Origin: Dyella caseinilytica
GTDB taxonomy: Bacteria; Pseudomonadota; Gammaproteobacteria; Xanthomonadales; Rhodanobacteraceae
Assembly: GCF_016865235.1 (NCBI RefSeq)
Contig: NZ_CP064030.1
Location: 806,001-870,000, forward strand
Reading direction: 5' to 3'
Length of the DNA: 64,000 nucleotides
Part shown: piece by piece, positions 17,314 through 25,596 of the stretch
How positions within the stretch are numbered: position 1 is the stretch's first letter
Layout: each line of letters opens with the position of its first letter
Translations under genes and position numbers: made by a program
The notes under the pieces: model-generated
Database searches by the model: none
What the model saw: the letters and a program-made list of their open reading frames with translations, nothing else
What the model was told of the DNA's origin: nothing

Positions 17314-19269
17314 TCAATTCGGCGCAACGCCTGGGCCGATGTATTTGCCGATGAATGTCTGTAGGTGGTTGTACAAATCCACGTTGTTTTGTTCGTCGTA
17401 GAAGCCGTGGCCCTCGTCGGGTTTGGTCAGCCATTCATACGGCTTATGTTCGGCATCCAACGCTGCCCGCATGGCCTTGGCCTGCGCAAACGGGGCGCGC
17501 TCGTCTTTTTCACCATGAATCAAAAGTACCGGCACGTTGATCTTGTCGGCCAACTTGTCTGGTGAGTTGGCAGCCAGTACGGCCGGATCGGTGCCGATGG
17601 CGGCCTTCAAATAATTGATGCCGCTGTCGTCGCCCTTGATGTCGCCTTTGTCGTACATCATGGCCAGGTCGTAGATGCCGGCGTAGCCGACTGCACATTT
17701 GAACAGGTTCGGTGCGCGGATCACCGTCATCAAGGCCGAATAGCCGCCGAAGCTCGCGCCGAATACGCAAACCCGTTTGGGGTCTGCGAAATGCTGCGTC
17801 TCGGCCCATTTCACGCCATCGATCAGATCCTGCTGAATGCGGGTACCCCATTTTCCGTAGCCGGATTTGACGAAGCCCGGCCCGCGTCCACCCGAACCGC
17901 GATAGTTCACTTGCAGCACCAGATAGCCACGGCTGGCCAGGAACTGTGCGTCGTTGTCGTAGAACCAGTCGTCATTGATCTCGAACGGACCGCCATGCGG
18001 CAGCAGCACCATCGGCAGGTCGTTCATCGAAGCGCCGGCCGGTACGGTGAGAATCGCTTCCAGCGGCGTGCCGTCGCTCGCTGTGAAACGCATCGACGTA
18101 CGCGTGCCGAGCTTGGCGCGATCGATCCCTGCACCGACGGAGAACAGTTTTTTGATGGTGTTGTGCTGGATGTCGAACAGGTAATAGTCACCCGGGTTGC
18201 GGTCGCCACTGACCAGGAACACTAGACGGGTGCCGTCTTCGCTGAAGCTGGTGAAGTCCACGAAATCGTCGGGAAATTTCTTGCTCAGCGCCATGTAGAG
18301 CGCGGCGAGGTGTTCGTTGCCGTCAATCACGATCGGAGAGGGCACGCCGGTGACGGTCGTTGCGGCAAAGGGCTTTCGCTCGGGAGTCCATTGAACGAAG
18401 CCGATGCTGCCGAAGTCGTCTTTGGCCAGTACCTGTCGGTTCGTACCATCCGCATTGAACTGCACCAACGCGGCAGGCCCTCCTTTTGTGCTGGAGAAGG
18501 CGTACAAGTGCTGTCCGTCTGCCGTAAATCTGCTGGGCTGGAAACTCACATCGTCCGGGCTTTTGGGCATCGCCGCCCAACCGCCGTTGATCTGCTTGAA
18601 GACCACGAAATTCTGGGTTTTGTCGTAACCCCAGGCATAACGGGGCGTGCCGTCAGGACCCATGACGAAGTCCATGTTCTTGATCCCGATCTGGCTGATC
18701 AGATGACGTGTGCCGCTGATGGCATCCACGTCGTACAGCCAGGTGTTGTCCTGATCATTCCATTGGTAGGACTGCATATAGAAATGATTGTTCGCCTTGG
18801 CAGGCAGGCCGGCGACGGTGGCGTAGCCCTCGTCGATCTGGCGTACGTTGCCGTGCGACTCCAAGGCCCAGTCGCGGCTGAACATCGCCTCGACATGCGA
18901 ACCATCCACATTGGTAGCCAAAATTTCACCGGTATACGCCGGCTTATCGAGTGATCCGTATAACCTTGCCCTCTCGATGATCAGTCGCGTCGGTCCCACC
19001 CAGTGAATATTGGCGGCCAACTGGAATTTGGGCATCTTTAGATAGCTGCGCGGGTGACTCATGTCGCTGAGCTGGTAAATCACCACAGCGTGGTTCTCGC
19101 CATCCTCGACATCGACGGCCAGGTACTGACCATCCGGCGAGAGGCGCGGCATGCTGTAGCTACCACGGTGCGCGAAGGCTTCTACGGGTATCAGATCGCC
19201 GGCGATGGCTATCGCGGGCATGAGCAGGCAAAACGCGACCGCAAGGGCGCGCAATCGTGCAATCCACAT
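17314..19269 (-). CDS. S9 family prolyl oligopeptidase-like peptidase, exported
   Basis: The 651-residue serine peptidase has a signal peptide (LRALAVAFCLLMPAIAIAG) and a beta-propeller-like N-terminal region (MPRLSPDGQYLAVDVEDG, then repeats to about 400). The C-terminal alpha/beta hydrolase domain has the nucleophile in FGASFGGYSALM (Ser about 506), Asp in HGEKDERAPF (about 588) and His in PDEGHGFYD (about 619). Its length fits acylaminoacyl-peptidase/dipeptidyl-peptidase-like S9 enzymes of Xanthomonadales, which degrade peptides in the periplasm. It is a single-gene unit. Confidence 0.92.
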   Translation of the reverse strand: MWIARLRALAVAFCLLMPAIAIAGDLIPVEAFAHRGSYSMPRLSPDGQYLAVDVEDGENHAVVIYQLSDMSHPRSYLKMPKFQLAANIHWVGPTRLIIERARLYGSLDKPAYTGEILATNVDGSHVEAMFSRDWALESHGNVRQIDEGYATVAGLPAKANNHFYMQSYQWNDQDNTWLYDVDAISGTRHLISQIGIKNMDFVMGPDGTPRYAWGYDKTQNFVVFKQINGGWAAMPKSPDDVSFQPSRFTADGQHLYAFSSTKGGPAALVQFNADGTNRQVLAKDDFGSIGFVQWTPERKPFAATTVTGVPSPIVIDGNEHLAALYMALSKKFPDDFVDFTSFSEDGTRLVFLVSGDRNPGDYYLFDIQHNTIKKLFSVGAGIDRAKLGTRTSMRFTASDGTPLEAILTVPAGASMNDLPMVLLPHGGPFEINDDWFYDNDAQFLASRGYLVLQVNYRGSGGRGPGFVKSGYGKWGTRIQQDLIDGVKWAETQHFADPKRVCVFGASFGGYSALMTVIRAPNLFKCAVGYAGIYDLAMMYDKGDIKGDDSGINYLKAAIGTDPAVLAANSPDKLADKINVPVLLIHGEKDERAPFAQAKAMRAALDAEHKPYEWLTKPDEGHGFYDEQNNVDLYNHLQTFIGKYIGPGVAPN

Positions 19270-19438
19270 TCCATGTTCCCCTGTTTGTGTCTAGGTTGAG
19301 CGCGGCTCCACTTTGCAAGCTCTCCCCCGCAGAGCTGCGCCGCCAAGAGTGTATCCAAGCCAAAGGGAGTGGGGCAGTGGCCCTGACGTTCCGGCATGGG
19401 CCCGCTAAACTGCCGGCTTTCATCCCCACGGCTCTGCC

Positions 19439-20332
19439 ATGTCGCCACCCTTTGTCGTTCAGTTCAACCCGGTCGCCTTGAAGTTGGGACCGATCCAGAT
19501 CCATTGGTACGGACTGATGTACCTGCTTGGCTTTCTGGGCGTGTGGATACTGGGCGAGTACCGGCGCAAACGAGGCCGCTTGCCGGTGAGTCGGGACGCC
19601 TTCGGCGACCTGGCCTTCTACGGCATGATGGGTGTGATCCTGGGCGGCCGCATCTGGTACATGCTGTTCTATTACGCTGGCGGCCCCCGTTGGATCTGGA
19701 CCGAGCCGTTGGCGCTGTTCCGCGTGTGGGACGGCGGGATGAGCTTCCATGGCGGCTTGCTGGGCGTGTTGGCGGCGGGGTGGTGGTGGTCACGCCGGAA
19801 CAAGCTGCATTTCTTCGATACGGTGGATTTCGTGGCACCGCTGGTGCCGATTGGCCTGGGCCTGGGGCGGCTGGGCAACTTCATCAATGGCGAGCTGTGG
19901 GGCAAGCCCGGCCTGGTGCCCTGGGCGATGATCTTTCCCAGTGCTCATGATGAGGATGTTGCGCTGGCAGCCAGCAATCCCAATCTGGCTCAGCTGATGC
20001 AGCAATATAACGGGCTGCCGCGTCATCCCTCACAGCTGTACGAGATGGCGCTGGAAGGCGTGGTGATGTTCACCGTGCTGTGGCTGGTCTCCTTGAAGCC
20101 GCGTCCGCGCTATCTGATTTCGGGCTTGTTCGCGCTTATGTACGGCTGCTTCCGCTTCGCCGTTGAATTCGTGCGTGTGCCCGATGCGCAGCTTGGCTAT
20201 CTGGCCTGGGGCTGGCTGACCATGGGTCAGGTTCAATCGCTACCGCTGATCATCGTTGGCCTGCTGCTGATCGGGCTGTCGCGCCGCGCACCCACCTTGC
20301 CGCTCGCGGCGCGTGAAACTCAGACGGCGTAA
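19439..20332 (+). CDS. lgt: Prolipoprotein diacylglyceryl transferase
   Basis: Lgt attaches diacylglycerol to the lipobox Cys of prelipoproteins in the inner membrane. The 297-residue polytopic product has WYGLMYLLGF, GGMSFHGGLLG with the essential His region, the signature GLGLGRLGNFINGELWG, and RHPSQLYEMALEG. About seven transmembrane segments are visible. ATG 19439 gives the normal N-terminus. The lgt-thyA-folA order is common in gammaproteobacteria. Here a 285-bp palindromic element separates lgt from thyA. Confidence 0.96.
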   Translation: MSPPFVVQFNPVALKLGPIQIHWYGLMYLLGFLGVWILGEYRRKRGRLPVSRDAFGDLAFYGMMGVILGGRIWYMLFYYAGGPRWIWTEPLALFRVWDGGMSFHGGLLGVLAAGWWWSRRNKLHFFDTVDFVAPLVPIGLGLGRLGNFINGELWGKPGLVPWAMIFPSAHDEDVALAASNPNLAQLMQQYNGLPRHPSQLYEMALEGVVMFTVLWLVSLKPRPRYLISGLFALMYGCFRFAVEFVRVPDAQLGYLAWGWLTMGQVQSLPLIIVGLLLIGLSRRAPTLPLAARETQTA

Positions 20333-20339
20333 ACTCTGA

Positions 20340-20624
20340 GATGCTCTGATCCATTCTGCGTAGGTGGCATGATATCCAGAAGGCTCTCAGGCTGTGTTGT
20401 GCGGCGCAGGGAAGGCCGGGTGCCTTGGCAAGCCGTACGGCATAGCCTGAGAGTCTTCTGGATATCACCCCGTCATTTGAAATGAATGCGTTGGGGCCGG
20501 CCTTGTCCGTCCGCATGCCTTCGGCCCATCGTCTCGACAGACGGCCAGTCTGCCTTCGCCGATGGTCCTGTGGTCTGCGAACGGACAAGGCCGGTGACAC
20601 CTACGCAGAATGGATCAGAGCATC
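20340..20624. repeat. 285-bp gapless cloverleaf palindrome between lgt and thyA
   Basis: Five blocks tile the element with no spare base. The outer arms 20340-20369 and 20595-20624 (30 nt) are complementary at 29 of 30 positions. Hairpin A spans 20370-20467 (98 nt), with end arms of 24 nt matching at 23 plus one G-T. A middle block spans 20468-20496 (CCCC/GGGG with inner TCATTTGAAATGA). Hairpin B spans 20497-20594 (98 nt), with end arms of 19 nt matching at 18. Both 98-nt hairpins have inner imperfect stems (apex AAGGC/GCCTT in A, CAGAC/GTCTG in B). The element begins 8 bp after the lgt stop and ends 6 bp before the thyA ATG. It has no coding potential I believe. Confidence 0.85.
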
Positions 20625-20630
20625 CCTAGC

Positions 20631-21425
20631 ATGCGCGCTTATCTCGACCTGCTTCGTCACGTGCTGGAACACGGCACCGAAAAAACCGATCGCACTGGCA
20701 CCGGCACGCGCAGCGTGTTCGGTTGCCAGCTACGTTTCGATCTCAACGAAGGCTTCCCGCTGGTTACCACCAAGAAGCTGCATCTGAAATCCATCGTGCA
20801 TGAGCTGATCTGGTTCCTGCGCGGCGACACCAACATCGCGTACCTGAAAGAAAACGGTGTCAGCATTTGGGACGAGTGGGCGGACGAGCACGGCAATCTG
20901 GGCCCGGTTTACGGCAAGCAATGGCGTGCGTGGCCTACTGCCGATGGTCATGTGGTGGACCAGATTCGCTGGGTGATCGAAGAGATCAAGCGCAATCCCG
21001 ATTCGCGCCGACTGATCGTTAGCGCGTGGAACGTAGGCGAGCTGCCGAAGATGGCACTGATGCCGTGTCATGTGCTGTTTCAGTTCTATGTAGCGGATGG
21101 AAAGCTCAGCTGCCAGCTGTATCAGCGTTCTGGCGATATCTTCCTCGGCGTGCCGTTCAACATCGCCAGCTATGCTTTGCTTACACACATGATCGCGCAG
21201 GTATGTGGTCTTGGTGTGGGCGATTTCGTGCACACGCTGGGCGATGCGCATCTGTACAACAATCATCTGGAGCAGGCGCGTTTGCAACTGACACGCGAGC
21301 CGCGTCTCTTGCCGCGACTGAAGCTCAATCCGCATGTGGAATCGATTTTTGATTTCCGCTTCGACGACGTAGTGATCGAGGATTACCACCCGCATCCCGC
21401 GATCAAGGCGCCGGTAGCCGTCTAA
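20631..21425 (+). CDS. thyA: Thymidylate synthase
   Basis: ThyA methylates dUMP to dTMP using methylene-tetrahydrofolate. The 264-residue product matches the E. coli length exactly. It has RTGTGTRSVFGCQLRF, WRAWPTADGHVVDQI, the catalytic Cys in LMPCHVLFQFYVADG, and CQLYQRSGDIFLGVPFNI. The frame runs on to an ATG at 20610 inside the palindromic element, which would add seven residues unlike the family. MRAYLDLLRHVLE at 20631 is the family N-terminus, although the ribosome site is weak. folA follows on the same strand. Confidence 0.96.
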   Translation: MRAYLDLLRHVLEHGTEKTDRTGTGTRSVFGCQLRFDLNEGFPLVTTKKLHLKSIVHELIWFLRGDTNIAYLKENGVSIWDEWADEHGNLGPVYGKQWRAWPTADGHVVDQIRWVIEEIKRNPDSRRLIVSAWNVGELPKMALMPCHVLFQFYVADGKLSCQLYQRSGDIFLGVPFNIASYALLTHMIAQVCGLGVGDFVHTLGDAHLYNNHLEQARLQLTREPRLLPRLKLNPHVESIFDFRFDDVVIEDYHPHPAIKAPVAV

Positions 21426-21524
21426 CGCCGGCAGGCGTTGGCAAATCCGCTGGATTTGGCTCTGGTTTTTGAGCGCAAGAGCGCCACTATGACGGGGTGG
21501 CTGGCTGATTTGGCATACCTGCCA

Positions 21525-21553
21525 TGTGTACCTAACCTGCGAAAGGCTATAAT
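21525..21553 (+). promoter_or_regulatory. Promoter upstream of folA
   Basis: A perfect TATAAT (21548-21553) lies 75 bp before the folA ATG, with a weak -35-like TGTGTA (21525-21530) 17 bp upstream. It would allow folA to be transcribed independently of thyA. Confidence 0.5.
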
Positions 21554-21628
21554 GGGCGGTCAGCGTGGCCAGGAATGTTTCCGGCTGCACGTACCGTTCG
21601 ACCACTGTCATATTTGCCCGGAGCTTCC

Positions 21629-22117
21629 ATGGCCATTTCGTTGATTGCCGCCCTCGACGAGAATTTTGCAATCGGTCGCAAGGGCCAGCTCCCCTGGCAT
21701 CTGCCGGATGACCTGAAGTGGTTCAAGCAGTTGACGCTCGGCAAGTACGTGCTGATGGGCTACAACACGGCCATCTCGATCGGCCGCGCCCTGCCGGATC
21801 GCGAGAACCTGGTGCTGTCCAACCGTCATGAGGCACCGTTCCCGGGCCAGGTCACCGTGCGTTCCATCGAAGAAGCCCAGGCGCGCTCCAATGGCACCGG
21901 TCTGATGGTGATCGGCGGCGGCAAGGTGTTCCACGACGCGTTGCCGGCAGCTCAGCGCCTGTACCTCACCTGGGTCAGCGCGGCGGTGGATGGCGCTGAT
22001 ACCTTCTTCCCGGGCATCCACTTTGCGGAGTGGACCGAAGTGAAGCGCACACACCATAAGAAAGATAGCGATCACAGCTACGACTTCGACATGGTCGAGT
22101 ACATCCGCAACCATTGA
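21629..22117 (+). CDS. folA: Dihydrofolate reductase
   Basis: FolA reduces dihydrofolate with NADPH and so regenerates the cofactor oxidised by ThyA. The 162-residue product has MAISLIAALDENFAIG, LPWHLPDDLKWFK (catalytic Asp27, the proton donor), the NADPH-contact region MGYNTAISIGR, and VIGGGKVF. E. coli DHFR has MGRHTWESIGR in the second region, so the motif here is altered but complete. ATG 21629 has GGAG at good spacing. The frame extends to 21575 without support. It is followed after 9 bp by the Nudix fusion gene. Confidence 0.95.
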   Translation: MAISLIAALDENFAIGRKGQLPWHLPDDLKWFKQLTLGKYVLMGYNTAISIGRALPDRENLVLSNRHEAPFPGQVTVRSIEEAQARSNGTGLMVIGGGKVFHDALPAAQRLYLTWVSAAVDGADTFFPGIHFAEWTEVKRTHHKKDSDHSYDFDMVEYIRNH

Positions 22118-22126
22118 TTCTTTACC

Positions 22127-23104
22127 GTGAGCGATCGCGCCGATAGCCGCATGCACGTCATGGCGGGTGTATTGCGCGATGCGCAGGGTCGCGTGCTGCT
22201 GGCGCAACGCCCTGAAGGCAAGCATCTGGCTGGCATGTGGGAATTTCCCGGTGGCAAGCTGGAGCCCGGTGAGCAGCCGCAACATGCGCTGGTGCGCGAG
22301 TTGCGCGAAGAGTTGGGTATTCAAGCCGATCTCGCCCAAAGCGTACCGTTGATCCGTGTGCCCTGGCGTTATGGCGAACGCGGTTTGCTGCTGGATGCGT
22401 GGCAGTTCACCCAGTGGCAGGGCACGCCTGTTTCGTTGGAAGGACAAGCACTGCAATGGGTACTGCCCTCAGCGGTGGATCCGACGATACTCGCGCCGGC
22501 AGATCGCCCCATCTTGCAGGCATTGCGTCTGCCTTCGATGTACGCGATCACACCGGCGGATATCACGACGCACCACGCCGAGTTCTTGTGTCACCGGATC
22601 AGCACTGCGCTTGAGCGTGGTGTCAGGCTGATCCAATTGCGGCTTCCGCAATGGCCGTTAGATGACGTGCAAACGTTGGCGATGTATTTGCAACGCCTCG
22701 CGTTGCCCTATGGCGCGCAGCTGCTGCTCAATGGCGATATCGAAGGCGCTCTCAAGCTGGGTGATGGCGTGGGCGTGCATCTGAAGTCTTCTCAGCTGGC
22801 AGCACTTGATAGACGTCCGTTGCCGTGGACGCAGTTGGTCGGTTGCAGTTGTCACGACGCGTCAGAGCTTGAACAGGCCGCGCGTGTCGGTGCCGATTTC
22901 GCCACCTTATCGCCTGTAGCGCCCACGGCCAGTCATCCAGATGCCACCCCTCTGGGCTGGCCCCGCTTTCAAAGCCTGGCCGAGGCGGCGGCGCTGCCGG
23001 TTTATGCACTCGGCGGCGTCACCCCAGCCCAGGAAGAACAGGCCCGTCGGCATGCCGGGCAGGGTGTCGCTGGCATCGGTGCATTCTGGTCAGGCACACC
23101 CTGA
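22127..23104 (+). CDS. Nudix hydrolase (MutT) fused to ThiE-like domain
   Basis: The product is 325 residues from GTG 22127; ATG 22151 is an alternative. Residues about 8-130 form a MutT-type domain with the full Nudix box (GGKLEPGEQPQHALVRELRE then ELGI), which hydrolyses 8-oxo-dGTP in MutT. Residues about 140-325 resemble thiamine-phosphate synthase: GVRLIQLRLPQW, VGVHLKSSQL, VGCSCHDASEL and TLSPVAPTASH. The usual TxTK phosphate motif is changed, so ThiE activity is doubtful. This fusion is widespread in gammaproteobacteria. The gene follows folA by 9 bp. Confidence 0.9.
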   Translation: MSDRADSRMHVMAGVLRDAQGRVLLAQRPEGKHLAGMWEFPGGKLEPGEQPQHALVRELREELGIQADLAQSVPLIRVPWRYGERGLLLDAWQFTQWQGTPVSLEGQALQWVLPSAVDPTILAPADRPILQALRLPSMYAITPADITTHHAEFLCHRISTALERGVRLIQLRLPQWPLDDVQTLAMYLQRLALPYGAQLLLNGDIEGALKLGDGVGVHLKSSQLAALDRRPLPWTQLVGCSCHDASELEQAARVGADFATLSPVAPTASHPDATPLGWPRFQSLAEAAALPVYALGGVTPAQEEQARRHAGQGVAGIGAFWSGTP

Positions 23105-23142
23105 TGCTTGCCCCTCAGCACCGGCAGCAGTAGCGTGCCCCC

Positions 23143-23421
23143 ATGCGCATCATTTATCGAGCCCAGAACCTGATCGATGCCCACCTGGTGAAGGACGCGC
23201 TCGAAGGCGCGGAAATACCTGCTTTCATCTCCGGCGAATACCTTACCGGTGGGGTAGGCCAGCTGCCGGCGCTGGATTACGTCGCAGTGCTGGTGCCCGA
23301 ATCGAGCCTGGATGTCGCCGAGCCGATCGTGCGCGAGATCGACCGCGCCCTGGCCGAAGCAAGGCAGGTTCTGCAGGACGACGACGGCGGCGTGGACAGC
23401 CTGTTGCCGGTGCCAGGCTAG
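23143..23421 (+). CDS. DUF2007 domain protein
   Basis: The 92-residue product starts MRIIYRAQNLIDAHLVKDAL and continues with AEIPAFISGEYLTGGVGQLP. This is the DUF2007 pattern of small proteins described as putative signal transducers, whose role is unknown. An acidic stretch DDDGG lies near the C-terminus. It lies between the Nudix fusion gene (38 bp) and the EamA transporter gene (8 bp), on the same strand, so an operon is likely. Confidence 0.85.
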   Translation: MRIIYRAQNLIDAHLVKDALEGAEIPAFISGEYLTGGVGQLPALDYVAVLVPESSLDVAEPIVREIDRALAEARQVLQDDDGGVDSLLPVPG

Positions 23422-23429
23422 AACCCTTC

Positions 23430-24365
23430 ATGTCTGATCCCTCTACTACCGCGGCGCCTGCGGGCGCCAGCAGCGACGTGTCCACGCGTGCCGCCGTCAT
23501 CCAGATGGCGGCCGGCGCGATGCTGCTGTCCAGCACCAGCCTGTTTGTGGTCTATGCGCACACCGCGCCTACCGTTTCCGGCTTCTACCGCATGTTTTTC
23601 GGGGGCGGCATGCTGTTGGTCTGGGTGGCGCTTCGCGGACGCTGGCAGCGCTTCACCGTGCGCGATCTTGGTTGGGCTCTGCTACCAGCGGCCGGTTTCG
23701 CGGCTGACCTGATCCAATGGCATCGCAGCATCCTGTGGGTCGGGCCGGGGATCGCCACGTTGCTGACCAACTTCCAGGTATTCCTGATGGCCTTGGTTGG
23801 TTTTACGTTTTACCGCGAGCGCCCCGGCCGCTGGTTCGTACCTGGCATGTTGCTGGCGATGGTGGGCTTGTGGCTGCTGGTCGGCGCGCATTGGTCGATG
23901 TTCGATGCGCGACATCGCCTGGGCGTATGGCTGGGCTTGGGCAGCGGCGTGGCCTATACCGTTTACCTGCTGAGCTTCCGGCGGGCACTAAAGACGCACA
24001 CACGCCTTTCCCCAGCACAATTCCTGGGACTGATGAGCTTGCTATGTGCGCTCATGCTCTGGCTTTGGGGCAGCGGCGAGGGGGATAGCTTTGCCTTGCA
24101 TGGTGTTGCGAACTGGAGCGTCTTGCTGGCACTGGGATTCTTCGGTCAAGTGCTCGCATGGCTGCTGATGGTGCAAGCCATGCCGCGGTTGCCGGCGTCG
24201 CTGGTGGGATTGCTGCTGTTGCTGCAGCCGGTGCTGGCTTTTGTGCTGGATGTGATTCTGCTCGGGCGTCCCACGATGTCCGGGGATTGGACCGGGCTGG
24301 CGCTTGCGCTGGCAGGTATCCTACTCGGCGCGCTGCGGCCCGGTCGTCGCGCGATCAAAGCTTGA
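23430..24365 (+). CDS. EamA/DMT family transporter
   Basis: The 311-residue inner-membrane protein has about ten transmembrane segments arranged as two five-helix EamA repeats (first about 25-160, second about 175-305). Visible markers are SGFYRMFFGGGMLL at the first repeat and LPASLVGLLLLLQPVLAFV at the second. Such drug/metabolite transporters export or import small metabolites; the substrate cannot be read here. The frame is open far upstream (to 22941), but that part overlaps two real genes. ATG 23430 (MSDPSTTAAPAGA) is 8 bp after the DUF2007 stop. Confidence 0.9.
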   Translation: MSDPSTTAAPAGASSDVSTRAAVIQMAAGAMLLSSTSLFVVYAHTAPTVSGFYRMFFGGGMLLVWVALRGRWQRFTVRDLGWALLPAAGFAADLIQWHRSILWVGPGIATLLTNFQVFLMALVGFTFYRERPGRWFVPGMLLAMVGLWLLVGAHWSMFDARHRLGVWLGLGSGVAYTVYLLSFRRALKTHTRLSPAQFLGLMSLLCALMLWLWGSGEGDSFALHGVANWSVLLALGFFGQVLAWLLMVQAMPRLPASLVGLLLLLQPVLAFVLDVILLGRPTMSGDWTGLALALAGILLGALRPGRRAIKA

Positions 24366-24378
24366 TGGGAGTGAATGC

Positions 24379-24897
24379 ATGACATCGTTTGAGGGTCTGA
24401 TCCGCGCGGTACCGGATTTTCCGAAGCCGGGTGTGATTTTCCGTGACATCACGCCACTGCTGGCCGATGGCGCGGCGTTTGCGCGCTGTATCGATGCCAT
24501 GGCCGAGCCGTGGCAGGGCCACGCAGTGCAGGCTGTCTGTGGCGTTGAATCGCGCGGGTTCATCTTTGCGTCGGCCCTTGCGCAGAAACTGGGTGCCGGC
24601 TTCATCCCGCTGCGCAAGCCGGGCAAGCTGCCGCCTCCGGTGATGCATGCCGACTACCAGCTCGAATACGGTACAGACCGCCTGGAAGCCCGTGCAGATA
24701 CCGTGCGCCAGGGCGAACGCGTGCTGCTGGTCGACGACGTGCTGGCCACAGGGGGAACCTTGGGTGCGGCGCGCGACCTGCTTGGGCAGCTTGGGGCCGA
24801 CCTGGTCGGCGCCTCGGTGGTGATCGAACTGCTGGCCCTGCAGGGAAGGAAACTCTGGCCCGACAACATTCCGTTACATACCTTGTTGCATTATTGA
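24379..24897 (+). CDS. apt: Adenine phosphoribosyltransferase
   Basis: Apt salvages adenine to AMP using PRPP in the cytoplasm. The 172-residue product has FPKPGVIFRDITPLL, ESRGFIFASALA, the Arg/Lys loop RKPGKLPPPV, and the PRPP motif VLLVDDVLATGGT. Length is normal. ATG 24379 is preceded by GGGAG at 7 nt, and upstream in-frame codons to 24304 overlap the transporter gene. It lies 13 bp after the transporter stop. msrA follows closely. Confidence 0.95.
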   Translation: MTSFEGLIRAVPDFPKPGVIFRDITPLLADGAAFARCIDAMAEPWQGHAVQAVCGVESRGFIFASALAQKLGAGFIPLRKPGKLPPPVMHADYQLEYGTDRLEARADTVRQGERVLLVDDVLATGGTLGAARDLLGQLGADLVGASVVIELLALQGRKLWPDNIPLHTLLHY

Positions 24898-24926
24898 TTC
24901 CCAGACATTGGAAGGAGGATGCGGTC

Positions 24927-25583
24927 ATGCTTGGCATTGGTGCCTGGAAACAACGCATGCCTCATTCGGACGAGGCCTTGCCCGGGCGCGAGCAACCGCT
25001 CGTGCCCACCGACAGCCATCATGTGCATGGGCGCTCGCTGCAATCGGAGGCTTTCCCGGGCAGCGAGAGCGTGTTGTTCGGCATGGGTTGCTTCTGGGGT
25101 GCCGAGCGCAAGTTCTGGAATCTGCCCGGTGTGCTCACCACCGCAGTGGGGTACGCGGGAGGCTATACGCCCAATCCGTCGTATCGCGAAGTGTGCTCAG
25201 GCATGACCGGGCATGCCGAAGTTGTACGGGTGGTGTACGACCCGTCGAAGATCTCCCTGGATACTTTGCTGAAAACGTTCTGGGAAAACCACGATCCGAC
25301 GCAAGGCATGCGTCAGGGGAATGATGCGGGAACGCAATATCGTTCAGCCATCTATACGTCCAATGTGGCTCAGCTTGATGCTGCACAGGCTTCGGCTAGG
25401 CGTTTCCAGGCTGAGCTGGCGCAAGCGGGGTACGGCAATATCACGACCGAGATTGCGATGGCGGGGCCGTTCTATTTCGCCGAGGACGATCATCAGCAAT
25501 ACCTGTCCAAGAACCCGGATGGATATTGCGGGCTGGGTGGTACCGGCGTGACGTGTCCGATCGGGCTTTCGGCTGCTTACTGA
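24927..25583 (+). CDS. msrA: Peptide methionine sulfoxide reductase A
   Basis: MsrA reduces methionine-S-sulfoxide in proteins, repairing oxidative damage. The 218-residue product has FGMGCFWGAERKFW with the catalytic Cys, the GYAGGYTPNPSYREVC segment, and a C-terminal CGLGGTGVTCPIG carrying resolving Cys residues. An N-terminal extension of about 45 residues precedes the core, as in E. coli MsrA. ATG 24927 has a strong AAGGAGG site. It faces oxyR convergently, with 13 bp between stop codons and no obvious terminator. Confidence 0.95.
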   Translation: MLGIGAWKQRMPHSDEALPGREQPLVPTDSHHVHGRSLQSEAFPGSESVLFGMGCFWGAERKFWNLPGVLTTAVGYAGGYTPNPSYREVCSGMTGHAEVVRVVYDPSKISLDTLLKTFWENHDPTQGMRQGNDAGTQYRSAIYTSNVAQLDAAQASARRFQAELAQAGYGNITTEIAMAGPFYFAEDDHQQYLSKNPDGYCGLGGTGVTCPIGLSAAY

Positions 25584-25596
25584 GTCATGCGCGCGT

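Noticed and set aside
20340..20624. Complete transposon or tRNA-like gene
   Set aside because: No transposase or integrase is encoded, and the arms do not form a tRNA acceptor/anticodon pattern. Kept as a structured repeat.
22941..23429. N-terminal extension of the transporter frame
   Set aside because: It overlaps the Nudix fusion and DUF2007 genes. The transporter family begins at ATG 23430.
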